NCBI GenBank assembly: GCA_905160935.1
Contig: CAJHZI010000518.1
Coordinates: 1,585,001 to 1,649,000 of the forward strand
DNA length: 64,000 nucleotides
DNA from: Enchytraeus crypticus
Taxonomy: Eukaryota > Annelida > Clitellata > Enchytraeida > Enchytraeidae
Reading direction: 5' to 3'
Shown here: one piece after another, positions 30,628-42,168 of the stretch
How positions within the stretch are numbered: the stretch's first letter is position 1
How the letters are laid out: each line of letters opens with the position of its first letter
Made by a program: the position numbers and the translations under genes
Notes under the pieces: generated by a model
What the model was told of the DNA's origin: nothing
Database searches by the model: none
What the model saw: only the letters and a program-made list of their open reading frames with translations

Positions 30628-31024
30628 TAAATACATAAATGTAGAGTATGTAATCAACTTGAATTAAGTTATTAAACACCATAGATATAAATTATACATA
30701 TATTAAAAGGAGTAAAAAAAACTTATACTGAAGATAAACTGAATGTTTCTCTGAAGTTTAGGCAAAAAAGCAATCGACATATTAGAATATTATTGTAATC
30801 GGTAGTAAGACTACCAGAGACAGTAGAAGTAGCCAACTCAATACCTTATCATTCGGCTTGATGGACCAAGTGTCGACCTCGCGCAGCTCTTTAAAGCCAG
30901 CAGCAATCAGACGATCTCGACCCTGCTGCACCGCTATCAAACAGATAACAAACAACAACACACCAATATAGAGCGAGTATGATAGATAATTACTATACAC
31001 TTCAGACTATAAAGAAGATAACTT

Positions 31025-31027
<3 letters not shown>

Positions 31028-31085
<58 letters not shown>

Positions 31086-31086
31086 C

Positions 31087-31139
<53 letters not shown>

Positions 31140-31203
31140 CATGTATATATATATATATATATATAGTATATAATATAAGTATATATTATTAATGTATATA
31201 TAT
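31028..31203. repeat. Compound (TA)n microsatellite
   Basis: Three TA blocks separated by TACAGA, GTATA and CATGTA, about 95 bp upstream (on the minus strand) of the same DNPEP exon. Confidence 0.95.
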
Positions 31204-31784
31204 TTTATTTTCATAAAATCACAATGACACTAAAAATTATTCGAAGAACGACGTGAAAGTTGGACATACAGGCTAGTAGGATGTGACGAATGCCTATCAA
31301 GGCTACACTTATTTTAAGAACAGTTTAGGGTATGAAATTGTACATGTTAAAATATAAAATAACGATAAATATAAAATTATAATTGATATTCTGCAAACAA
31401 CACATACGTGTACATATAAAAATGCATTATTCATGTAGAGACACATACTTTCTTGTGGTACAGACAAGAACAACTCCTAGAAAGCATCAGTGTAACACGA
31501 AATTTCATATGAAGGACAACTCATGCAGCTGGGCAACATTTAAAATTTTTCTATTTTAAAAGCAGAATTAATCCTCCAATGATGTTAAGCTTAAAATTTA
31601 TTGAAATTACATTATAAAGTTTCCGTTTCAAAGATTTTACATTTTTAAACTCTCATTACATAAAACGTTTCATGGTTCACTTACATTATAAGAAAATGCA
31701 ACTCTATGAGCAGAGCTTAAGAGCATTAGGAAATAAGTTTTACAGAGAGTTAAAAGATTTAGCTGACTTTAATAGCGTTCCCAT

Positions 31785-31985
31785 AGGAACGCCTACTGGC
31801 GCAGTGGTAGCTCGCCTTTTGAATGACAGGTCGCGAGTTCGAGAATGCGCTGCTACGTAGGTTTTTCTCTTATGAGGGGCGAATAAAAGCCTAGTCGTGT
31901 ACACTTGATGGTATCAGGTCGAAGAATAGCCGGCCTTAATTACCGATTAATTTCTAGACCCTAGGTGTCGGCTCCGAATTAAGAT
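31785..31985 (+). repeat. tRNA-derived SINE, family E
   Basis: CTACTGGCGCAGTGGTAGCTC (box A) and GCGAGTTCGAGAATGCGC (box B) followed by a non-tRNA body (GGGGCGAATAAAAGCCTAGT ... GGTATCAGGTCGAAGAATAG). No aminoacyl stem, so not a tRNA gene. Confidence 0.6.
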
Positions 31986-32409
31986 ACGCTTAAGATATGG
32001 GACACACCAAACAGGAGTTTCTTTTTTATGAACAGAGTAGAGCTTTCTGGTATCAAGTTTAGAGATATTTATCTTAAGGATTAAGGATTTTAGTCTATCG
32101 TTATATGAGATATATTTGACACTTGAGATTCTTTCCCTTTGTGTCAATTTCTTAAGAGACTCTAGCAATAAAATATCAAGGAATGATTGAGGAGACCAAA
32201 CTGGTGAACAACATTCCTAAAGTGACTGAATATATGATAAGTAAGAATCAAGTATTTAGTTTCTCTAGTTGTGGTTTGCATTAGATGCACATGTTAAGAT
32301 TAAGAAAGAGCTGACCGGAAACGAACGTAAATATGCACAATAAGTTTCAAAAACAGTTTAACATACCCAAATAATTTCATAAACCAAAATACTTATTATT
32401 TAAAAAAAC

Positions 32410-32475
32410 AAAGCTTACGTTAACGTCAGTTTCAAAGCAATGTCAGTGATGGGTGACACCAGGATGTGAACCAAA
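32410..32475 (-). repeat. SINE family A fragment
   Basis: CTTACGTTAACGTCAGTTTC ... CAATGTCAGTGATGGGTGAC, the family 3' part in reverse. Confidence 0.6.
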
Positions 32476-33044
32476 TATAATAATAACACATTGTAAACCC
32501 TTCTAAAATGCCATTAAAATATAGAGGAACGATCATAATCTCAAGCAACATTCTACTAGATACCATACGACAGCCAGAAACCACAATCATTAGGTAGTAC
32601 TAAAAGAGTATATGAAAAGAATCTTTTATGCAAATTAACAGAAACGATTGTCGAAGATCATTTATAAATTCAGCGGCAATTTTAATCATGCTATCGCTAT
32701 TTTGAAATCTGCACATCAAAGTACATGACAAACGACATTTTTAAATATCTAACGTTTTCACTCTCAAAAGTTGTTCTTCTCTTTAATATGCTTAAAGGAA
32801 ACCAATTTTCCTTTTAACTATCACCGCGTAATAGGCCTACGTTAGCTTAAAAGATGCGAAGTTAACGAATAACTTTTTGTACCTGTATAATGTCTATAAT
32901 GCAATAAAACAGATCTGCAATAAGGACACGGTGGAAAATAGTTCAATTCATTTGATCAAATACAGTAATTTCATCAGTAGGAATAGTTTTGCCAAATCTA
33001 CTAAAATATTACATCTTGCATTAGGCCTAAATTCTCCTTAATAT

Positions 33045-33050
<6 letters not shown>

Positions 33051-33104
<54 letters not shown>
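33051..33104. repeat. (TA)n microsatellite abutting a SINE
   Basis: Pure TA run ending directly at the 5' end of the SINE A copy at 33105. Confidence 0.95.
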
Positions 33105-33107
<3 letters not shown>

Positions 33108-33240
33108 TGGAGCCCTTGGCGATGTCGGTAAGATATTCAACGACGGATCCGTATGTGCGGGTTCAAATCCTGGGCTCGCCCGTCACTGAAAGCGAAATCA
33201 CTTTCGAGTGAGGAAACTGACGTTAACATTAGCTTTACCA
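33105..33240 (+). repeat. SINE family A, well preserved
   Basis: GCTGGAGCCCTTGGCGATGT, GGGTTCAAATCCTGGGCTCG, CCCGTCACTGA, GAGGAAACTGACGTTAACAT. Confidence 0.8.
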
Positions 33241-33872
33241 GCCAGCTTTATATCTGCCTGAGTTACATGCAATCTTAGTAGCCTTAAATGATTTTATTAG
33301 ATATAAGTCATCCTTGCTATTATGAAATAGTTTTGCGCAGGTTCATATACTCAACAACACAAGAAGCATTACAAATTTACTATAGTTCACTATCCTGAGT
33401 ACTAACTATTGGGCTTGTCAAAATTTAGTACACAATGTCTTCACTTGTGTAAACCATACGCAGTCTGTCATTCAACTACCTCTCACATCCATCAGCCCCT
33501 ATACATGTAGATCTATGAGTTCGACCAGTGACACAAATTGCAAACTCATTTTCAAACGGTTTACCAACTTCCTGTAATATTTGTCAACAATATATACAAA
33601 CATCTCTTGCAATCCACAGCCATGAGTTGACCCAAACTTCTAACTAGTTCCCTTTAATGCAATAATCTTCACTGGCTTGTTGAAACTACAAATAAGAATA
33701 CTTTTTCTCAAAATAGTCCTGTTCATATAACACTATCTTCATCGATCTTCCAGTAAATTCAATTCAATGGCAACTTTCACTACATCGACCTCTAGTCTAT
33801 AAATATGTTCATCTATTTCCGATATCTGAAAAACCTTGAATCATCTTTTACAACCATGCGAAGGCATAAAGT

Positions 33873-34085
33873 GACGGCGGGATTAGCGCACTTGGTTTAG
33901 TTGCGCGTCAATTATCGAGGTTAAGCTGCATCGACCTCGGTTAGTACTTTGTGGGTGACCACCTTGGAAGACCGAGTGTTGATACAAGCTTAGGAAGGAA
34001 AAAATCCCAGGGTGATGGAAGGTTATTCTTAAATCCGCGCCGGCTGCAATTGATACGCCATCAAAAGGCACCGATTACTAATAAC
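33873..34085 (+). repeat. 5S rRNA-like SINE (SINE3 type)
   Basis: GGATTAGCGCACTTGGTTTA, then AGGTTAAGCTGCATCGACCT, CGGTTAGTACTTTGTGGGTG and ACCACCTTGGAAGACCGAGT follow the order of the 5S internal promoter (AAGCTAAGCAGG ... GGTTAGTACTTGGATGGGAGACCGCC). It is followed by a non-5S tail (GGAAGGTTATTCTTAAATCC ... GGCTGCAATTGATACG) shared with 55206-55420, which marks a mobile element. Confidence 0.65.
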
Positions 34086-34329
34086 CATGGAGAGGAAGGA
34101 GGAAATGGGTCTTAAACAATCATCTGTGCTTTCTGACCCAGTGTGCCGTTATGTTATGTTAAAGTCTTCGTCCATTCTTTTAAAAGGTCACCAAAATACC
34201 AATTTATTTTCTGCTAATAAAGTACATACCTTCCCTTATTGTGTACAGGACACTGAAGAACAGATCCAATCGTTAACTGTGTTTGTTGTAATAGACTACT
34301 AAGAAAGAATTGATTAAGGTCAGCCGAAA

Positions 34330-34530
34330 CGAGTACAGATGCCATATTTTTCTCAAACTACAGGCTCCGTAAGTAACATAAGTTATGGATACGCTTAGCC
34401 TTTAGTGAAGAAATTAACTTGTTGTTTTAAGAAGTGCCCTTTATGCACCTTGCGGACTAAGTACTTTGGACTTGCTTCTTGGCATAATAAGAGGAAAAAA
34501 AAGAGAAAGAGAGTGAGAGAGAGAGAGAGA
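34330..34530 (+). repeat. Repeat family B fragment with GA run
   Basis: TTATGGATACGCTTAGCCTT-TAGTGAAG-AATTAACTTGTTG ... then GAGAGAGAGAGAG; decayed version of 53780-54060. Confidence 0.45.
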
Positions 34531-34974
34531 TACATTAGATACATTAGCAAATCATTAGGGATAAGAAGTTAGCAATGATGTGTGGTGGGCCTATAGTTAT
34601 GTCCTTGACAACATCCTTTATGAGGAAAACATCTTAAGCCTTTATTAATATTTTTATTAAGAAATTGATTCATAAATTATTAATAAATCCAAAAATGAAG
34701 TATTCAATGACAACGATAAAAATACAAACCATGAAATGGTGAGGGAGACCCGTTAACAAAGCTCAGAAAATCCTTGGCAGCACTTAAAATTGAATCCTGA
34801 CTAGTCTCCTACACAACAATAGCCCTTATTATAAGCACAGCTACAAGAGCATTTCATGCTACTTCTACTGTACAGAAAAGTTCATGACACAAATTATACT
34901 TCACAGCTTTTTTTCAGAACCCACAGTTGATAACAACAAATAAGTCATTCATTCTGTGACCATCATGGGGAGGG

Positions 34975-35250
34975 GATATGGCGTAACGGTTAGAGTGTTC
35001 GCCTCAGATACAAGTGGCCTGGGTTCAAAGCCCAGGTCAGTCAACAAATGATGGATATCCGCTTGGGCCCATGGAAGGTAATTATTGTATCGGAGCTTGC
35101 TGCCGATAGGCGCTATCAACAGCAAAGATATGATTAACCATGGAAAGGCTAATAATAACCTGTCAAGAAACTGAAAAGCAGTCTCGAAGACCGGACACCG
35201 GCCATGACACCGCTATAGATATTGTCGGAGATTATTATTATTATTATTAT
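34975..35250 (+). repeat. tRNA-derived SINE, family F
   Basis: GGGATATGGCGTAACGGTTAGAGTG (box A), GGCCTGGGTTCAAAGCCCAGG (box B), then a body of about 190 bp ending in (ATT)n. The tRNA part keeps a T-arm-like hairpin (CTGGGTTCAAAGCCCAG). Confidence 0.65.
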
Positions 35251-36372
35251 TATTATCACAATATCCTATTTAGCTGCCCACCACAGCAATGAAAAATTGT
35301 TCCTTACTGAGTGATAAACTAAGAAAACTAGCACATGTAAAGCATGAGCAAAAAACTTTGAATTTTGCAAGTGGTTTTATTAGTCACAATGCTAAAAAGA
35401 GTTATACAGACTGACCCAAAAATATGGCAATCTTACGAAAATGATTAATATTTGTCAATCATTCCAAATTTTTTGACTAATGTTTGGAGATACTTAGAAG
35501 AGTTTATTTGTTGCTATTAAATTTGTATACAAATTCCTACGAAGTTTCATTAAAAAATGTTAAAGTACCTTAATGTTTTGAATTGAATTTTCAAAATATA
35601 GGACACATCTTAAAAATTCTGTTTTTTTTATTAAAATTCCAATACTTTTATTATTGGTAGTCAGTTTTGAGGAAAAACCTACTGCTTTCATGACAGTAAT
35701 GATAAGGATATATTTAAGTTGCTCAAAGTGAATTTTGCTGGCTATTAAGATCACCTTGAATCTCTTTTATATAAAAATTCAGATTAGCTTTCTTAAGCTA
35801 ATTTCTTTAATAATGAGAGTATGCTAAGTAGAATCAAATACAAGCTACCTAAAAGTTGTTTGTTAAGCCTATAGATTAATATATCCTCACATTAACTGCT
35901 GACTAGTAGTATGGAGATGTGCATCAAAAAATGACATTCCAAATTAACTCTTTTATAAAAACAAGCTGTTCTTAAAATCGATACAGCAACCAATTTCAAA
36001 TGCCATACTGATCCTATATTTAAGAAGTTAAAACTTCTAAAATAGTACAATATTTACTTTCAATCATGTACATTGTTCTTGTACAACATTTATGTACAGT
36101 ATAAATTAAACATATTACCTTAAACATGTAATTTTATTTTATCAATGAATAGTATGAATACCTATAATAAAATATCATACAATCTTAGAACAGTGAAAGA
36201 CTATCTCATTCCTTCTTATGGTGAAATATGTTTGAAATTAAAGGTCCAAAGTACTGGAGTCTCTATCTGATATAATATTGAATATGACTCAATCTCGATC
36301 TTCAAATCTAGACTTCAAATCTAGACTTCGTGATAATTTATTTAATATGTATGATGTTTGACAATATTTGAT

Positions 36373-36376
<4 letters not shown>

Positions 36377-36439
<63 letters not shown>
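36377..36439. repeat. (TA)n microsatellite
   Basis: Pure TA run; the Tyr-Ile frame over it is an artefact. Confidence 0.95.
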
Positions 36440-36442
<3 letters not shown>

Positions 36443-36724
36443 TTTTACAATAGAACAGAATTTGTTGCGGTTTACCATACAATTTTTTTGGCACTAAATC
36501 CTTATTTCTGCATTGTTTTATGTTCCCTATATATTGTAGACTTTAATTATTGTAACTTTTCTGGTATATTAAATATATTATTACAAGAATTTCGTTTTGA
36601 CAAAGCTATATTTTATTAGATTAAATATAGAAATTATGGGCTACAAATAAAATTTGCATTGAACAACGCATGCAATTGTACCGACCATGAAATTGTGGCA
36701 GATAAATGATTATGAAGAGCTAAA

Positions 36725-36769
36725 TTCTGATTGGTTGCAGACTATGGGACCAATGATTCTGATTGGCTC
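36725..36769 (-). promoter_or_regulatory. Twin CCAAT-like boxes, possible DNPEP promoter
   Basis: On the minus strand CAACCAATCAGAA and GAGCCAATCAGAA lie 32 bp apart, about 1.9 kb upstream of the first recognised DNPEP exon. Direction and position would suit a promoter, but no start site or first exon could be fixed. Confidence 0.25.
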
Positions 36770-38633
36770 GTGAGCATTGCATAGATCAACGCTATACAAC
36801 TAGGTGACAGGCTATGGAATTTTAGTGGAATTCTGAACTCTGGCTTCTACGAAATTACTAGCTGAACTTGCCCAAATATAATTCTTAAAGAATTATTGCG
36901 GCAAAAACCATAAACTAGTATATTTCATAAAGCTTCTGAATCTCTGATTGAATTCTAACGAAAGCTGTCCTACTACACCCTCTATAGGTCGGTGTTAGTT
37001 TGCATGACACAAATACGAATTCTATATCAGAGCAAGCAAGTGTGCCCCCCGGGATTTGCAGATTTATGTGTATTAGTCTTCTAAACCTCTATAGGTCGGT
37101 TAGACTAGACAATACATCATATCTCATATCCAATATAAATCCTGAATTGTATCAGAAAAGCAAATTGCTAGAATTAAATCAAATTAAAGCATTTTCTCAT
37201 CAATGCAGGTAAAAATTGCTGCATTCCAATACTTCGCAGAAGACAGAAGATAGAAGAAAAGCAGACAGAAGTTAGAAGATAGGAGAAAACAAAGAAAGTT
37301 AGTATCAAATATATAGACGAGCAGTGCCATGAAACCATAATTTGTTCTCCTGTTTCTATCTTATTTTGAACTTTACAAATATATACTTAACTGACTTATT
37401 AAAATAGATTCATTTAATCGCCTATTCTTGTAATTTAATTCTGCGTAGTTACCATTTTACGTTCTATTCTATTTTATGTTGTAGTTTAACTCTTTAGAAA
37501 TTTAGATTATATCATGTTTCTTAGTTTATAATAAAACGTTAAAAGTATAAACTATCTCTATTTTGTGTTCTTATGTTAATTTAGCAAGAATTAATAGGAA
37601 TTATACACAAATAGCACACATGATATAAATTACTGCACATTGAACGTATAAGCATGAGTTCTATTCATAACAGCTCCTGTCTAATTAATTTAGCCTCTAA
37701 CTGGCTATATGTGCAAGAGATTCTTGCATCCTCCAGATTAATACCACCGAAGCATGAAGAGTTACAAAAATCGAACCCACGACTCCATTTCCAAACTCCT
37801 ATAAGGAATGGAGGTTTGGAGAACCATATATTATGATAGAAGATAAGCCACTATGGACTGCATAAGTCTATGTTGTTCTCCTTTTAGTCTGTATAATTTT
37901 TCAAATGTACTTATGTAGTCATACAGAGTTTCTAGCTCTGTTAGCGGCTATTTTCTCAATTTGAAGTTTTCTGCTATTGATTACTGACTATTTAATTTGC
38001 TATAATATTTGAGAATTAAAAAAAATTATGTTAATTTAATCTTAATTGTGGAGTCAAAAATTTAAAGTAAAATTTTAAAATACTGTACAAGCATGAATGA
38101 CATAGGTTGTATATTCTTTTCATTCAGAAAATTCGGACATTAAAAACAAAGTTTTCATTTTTAATAATTAAATGGCATATTTTGAAACTAATATAAAAAT
38201 GTGTAAAACTTTTCTATCAAAGTAATAATTAGCTTGTTTAAAAAATTTTGGGTACTTTTACTTTTTACTTAATTAATAACAATAATAATGATACATAAAT
38301 AACAAGCACTATAGTAAAATGATCAACCATGTTGCTATTTTATAATTAAATAGAGCAACCTAAACCACTGTAAAACTTTCAAATCAATGTGATTTATTTC
38401 CTTAAAAAATTTATCAGTGTATTTTTTTCTCAAGTACTTTGAACTATTTGCTTAGTAAAATTCTGATGAAGTTTTTTTTACTTCATCAGTCAAGAGATTT
38501 TACTCTCAGATCAGAGTGGCATTCACCTTAGTATAGATGATATAAAATTTCCTGACGTTACCTGATGGCTCTAACAACAAGGCTATTGAGACATTCTACA
38601 TCTCTCATGGGCAATTTGACAGCACTTCGATAT

Positions 38634-39421
38634 TGTCAGGATCACATATTTGTTGTATTAATTAGTGTATATATGTTTTGTAACTGAGGATGTAAAGTGC
38701 TATTTTGTAGCCTAATACTTTATATGTAAAGATAATATTATACGAGTCAGCTGTTTCGATCTCCGTCATGGGCGGGGCTTAAATAGTTTCAGAGCCTCTG
38801 ATTGGTGGGCCAGCCTGGTCAGAGGAGAATTGGAGAGGTGAAGGTTTGTTTACAAGGACACGTGAACAAGGTTTAGAGGAGATAACACGTGTTTGGAAAG
38901 ATATTAGGAAAGATACAGATCTTTCTCGTCTAGACGTTATAGACGATAGTGGTTATCTGTGAGCAGGTAAGACCGTGGTGGAGACCTTAAGTGTGGTAAA
39001 AGGAAATGCAAGAGAACAGAGATAGCTTCGTTTTGTAGGTGCTAACGTAGAACACAGAGGTTCTTACAGTAGAATTTCTAAAGTAGTTTTGCGGTCGTTA
39101 TTTAAATTTAAACGTTTGATTACTAGTATATAAATTTGTGCGTATAGTCGTAGGCCTATGTGTTAAATTTGCGATCGAATGTTTTATTTTGGATTGTATC
39201 TCGAGTTTCTATATTTTGCGCGATAGAACTATTTGATATTTTCATTTCTTTGTACACTGTCTGTAAGTAATATTTAATTCGTGTTTTATTTAATAAATTT
39301 CATTTCATTTTTTTAAACACAACTTTGTGATTAAAACCTTTAGAATAAATTCAGCAGCTCTCGAGGCCGAGGTCAATGTTTAAGGATTAAAATAATTTAA
39401 TGAACATTAGAGACCTTGACA
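38634..39421 (+). mobile_element. Probable solo LTR (LTR retrotransposon fossil)
   Basis: A 788-bp unit that begins TGTCA and ends TGACA (TG...CA with a 5-bp inverted end) and is flanked by GATAT and CATAT, a near-perfect 5-bp target duplication. It has promoter-like parts near 38770-38815 (GGGCGGGGC, TTAAATAG, an inverted CCAAT) and an AATAAA near 39290, in the order expected of U3-R-U5. No internal or coding part of the element is adjacent, so only a lone terminal repeat remains. Family not assigned. A host promoter with a non-coding exon is the alternative. Confidence 0.5.
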
Positions 39422-39939
39422 CATATAAATTGCCAATTGCTAGTCATGGAGAGGGTCTTTATTGCCTGTATTACTTAATATTCGTTCTTTGCAATATATG
39501 AACTTTTTTCAACTCCTAACTTCAAGCTGAGACGGCTACATTAGTTTTACAATTAGTTTTACATTAGTTTTAACTCTGCGCTTTGTGGTCTGCTATTGAC
39601 TAGCGTCACCTGGACGGTTAAATCTTACCAACCAAGCAACAAGCTTGTTTCATTCACATGCGCCTAATTCCAAACACACCTCCCCCACTCCTCGCTCACA
39701 TAGCAAGCTTTAACTGAGAACAATGAAGACCGCGGTATTACACAAGGCGACACAGGCTTAACCGGTGGAATTGAGATAAGTTAGCCGATAAATCAGAGGA
39801 GTTTATCAAGTCTAAATGTGTTCAGAAAATCGAAAAGCAACTATTTCTTCGATAAATCCCTCCGTAGCAATTGGGATGCCGTAAAATTAGCAATAAGTAC
39901 TACATTTTTGTCAAGCATACAAATAGATAAAATGTTTAC

Positions 39940-40110
39940 AGTGTCGCAATAGCGCAGTGGTTAGAGGCGACAGGTAATATCATTTCATTTTATATGGCAG
40001 ATTCTGAGACCTGGGGTGAATTGAACTCTAGTGGGTTCGATTCCCAGCCGCGCTGATCTGAGAGTAAAATATCTCGGACATTCACAGGACTGGTTACACA
40101 GAAAACGAAA
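39940..40110 (+). repeat. tRNA-derived SINE, family C
   Basis: CAATAGCGCAGTGGTTAGAGG (box A) and GTGGGTTCGATTCCCAGCCG (box B), separated by a long insert, then TCTGAGAGTAAAATATCTCGGAC. The same body is split by the insertion at 42169. Confidence 0.65.
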
Positions 40111-40119
40111 AAAGTTTCG

Positions 40120-40880
40120 TAACAGTTTAAACATGTGGTATTAGAAGTGATATAAGTCAACATAGTTGATCATTTCACTATAACGTATATTATTTATTTA
40201 TTTATTTTTATTACTTTTACTTAAAGTAGTCAGTTTAGAACTACATTTACAACACAGTATACTGAATGCAAATATAACACAGATATGCGCATAATCACAC
40301 ATTATTATAAGTTATTAAGTATTGGTAAGTTATATTTAATTATTTTTCTTTAATTGGGTGTAGGCGTACTGACCGTATTAGACGTAATGATAGTCGACAT
40401 TATTCGAGTAGAACTACACAATCTGAGCAGAGACCTGTTGACATGTAAACAAACTCTCATCTTGTGCAGTGTTACCGATGTCCTTCCAAGAAATTCCCTC
40501 AAAGCAGAATCCCTTTTTCGCACACATAATCTTAAATATCACTTTTATTACTCACTAATTAGGTACGTTTAAACTGGGTCGACTTCCCCCTTTGGCCTAT
40601 GACGCAAAACATAACTTAGTGAGGTACCATACTATAGTACGGTATCTCCCTAAGTTTTCAGGTACCCCGGAAAATTTCGAGACGCAAACTGCGTCGATCA
40701 TCGCTTCTATGGCGAAGACGCCCCTGCGTTAAAACTGTTCTTAAATATGCACATATTCATACCCAGAGTCTGTTATCACCCCCTTTAAATCTACAAGTTA
40801 ATTAATACTTTACAAAATGTATGATTTAAATGCCTTTACCGATTTTTAATTTAATAGGCAGGTGTAGGTTAATATTTTCA
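40120..40880. other. Intergenic, nothing firm
   Basis: 40730-40830 resembles family B in reverse (CATATTCATACCCAGAGTCTG). No exon found. Confidence 0.4.
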
Positions 40881-40889
40881 TCTCTGAAG

Positions 40890-41330
40890 AAACTCAGATG
40901 ATTTGCAAAATTGCAGAAGTGACCTAATTTTGAAGGTAGGGAGGCTTAAGCCCCTTCCAGCCATAGCTGTCTGCATCACTGCTCCGGGACTGAGTTCACA
41001 TTTTCACTACACCTTTTCCCCCTTATGCAGTGGTTAAAGTGAAAATTGAGAGCTAGTGAAACGGCCAACATTTCTCTGGCCCCCTTCCATTATACAGGGC
41101 CCCTAGTAATGCAAATATGGGCCCCAAATGGGGCCCATATTTGAAAAAATTCTAGCAAGTGGAAATCAGTTCCCTGGCGTCCCCCTTATAACCACTGCTC
41201 ATACATATTTACATATAGAAATCACCATAGAAACAATGAAGATATAGTTTGAAATTTTTATAGGCGGGCCTAAGTGGGGGGGCAGGGCCCCCTGGATCCC
41301 TCACTACCTGCGTCCATCAATTCACCCTGC
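40890..41330 (-). mobile_element. MITE, CGGATCCAGG family, reverse orientation
   Basis: The right end read in reverse is AGTGAGGGATCCAGGGGGCC ... ACTATATCTTCATTGTTTCT, matching the left end of the 46065 copy. Inner blocks (GCTCCGGGACTGAGTTCACA, CAGTGGTTAAAGTGAAAATT) also match in reverse. Confidence 0.6.
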
Positions 41331-41339
41331 TACATTTGA

Positions 41340-42030
41340 AAGTCCCAAAAATTATAACAAAGTGAAAAATACGATCATTATCGGTTTATCCATATTTTGC
41401 AAAAATGTACAGTATGAGATGAAAAATATTGCAATGGTTTTACGATTTAAACTCAGCGTGCCAATAGGATGCGCCTGAAATCATAACAAAAGCAAAACTT
41501 GTGATTCACTGTGTTACTATTTTATCAAATGAATTTTATTGTTGAAGTGAAAAGTCTTTGGAATTGAAACAGTATATGAGAGTAAAAATATCATTTGATT
41601 AAGGAATTTGGTAGGCCACTTGAAGAAAAGCATAATGTCAGATTTTTGTGACGACAATTATTTTTATTTAAAAATAAGGCATGGTTACAGGAGCAGGAGC
41701 AGATTGGAATAAAAAACAGACTTTTTGTTTGTTGCTGAGTCCAGGCTTTCAAAAGTTAAGACGTATTAAAAACAAATACTCTCTCCCTCTCAGTTGTGCT
41801 AATTAATCACCGGATTCATATCATGTAAGATATAACGCCTTCAATTATTTTTAGGCTCTATATAGCTCTCTTGCTTTTTAAAGATTAGTGCCATTTATAA
41901 AATTAAGTAACATGCAGCTTTATTAAGTTTTCTCTATTTTCATTTTCTTCGTTCTATTGAATATCTAAATCAATAAACATTCAATATAATTAATAAGTAT
42001 ATTTATAAAGCGCCGCTCTATGCTAAATGA
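41340..42030. other. Intergenic, nothing recognised
   Basis: AT-rich and stop-rich. Confidence 0.45.
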
Positions 42031-42034
42031 TTCA

Positions 42035-42168
42035 ATATCGCTAAATAACGCAGTGTGTGAGCATCAGGTTTGAAGTTTGGGGCCATGAAGTTTTAAATGG
42101 TAATTGCCTCTATTCCTGAGGTAAAAGATTCGATTCCCTGCCAGACGAGTTTATCAGAGAGTAAAATA
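42035..42168 (+). repeat. SINE family C, left part (split by a hAT-like element)
   Basis: TAACGCAGTGTGTGAGCATC ... AGATTCGATTCCCTGCCAGA ... ATCAGAGAGTAAAATA. The matching right part (TCTCGGAC-TTTCACAAGACTG) continues at 43614-43655. Confidence 0.65.

Larger units (their letters stand above)
34811..38620. other. Intergenic or DNPEP 5' intron, no coding exon recognised
   Basis: Apart from the SINE, microsatellite and CCAAT boxes listed, I see only AT-rich sequence. 38463-38488 is a small hairpin (CTGATGAAGT ... ACTTCATCAG), and 38490-38520 is a reverse fragment of SINE family C. Confidence 0.45.

Noticed and set aside
30782-31000. 72-codon minus-strand ORF
   Set aside because: Only its middle (30845-30933) is a real DNPEP exon; the rest is intron on both sides.
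32801-32825. Minus-strand NWFP codons as the missing Vav SH3 exon
   Set aside because: No Gly before Trp, no acceptor at the needed phase, and it lies within DNPEP introns far away.
34995-35035. tRNA gene at the box A/box B sequence
   Set aside because: T-arm-like hairpin present but no acceptor stem; the downstream body and (ATT)n tail show a SINE. The same applies to the box B sequences at 31836, 40028 and 54920.
36686-36688. Minus-strand ATG directly followed by GT as the DNPEP start exon
   Set aside because: Poor start context and a weak donor; position fits but nothing else supports it.
36968-37100. Direct repeat CCTCTATAGGTCGGT about 118 bp apart
   Set aside because: Too short and isolated to call a target duplication; no element ends next to either copy.
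38760-38980. Host gene promoter with a non-coding first exon ending AGCAGGTAAGA
   Set aside because: GC, CCAAT and TATA-like boxes are real, but the TG...CA boundaries, flank pair and internal poly(A) signal fit an LTR better. Kept only as the alternative.
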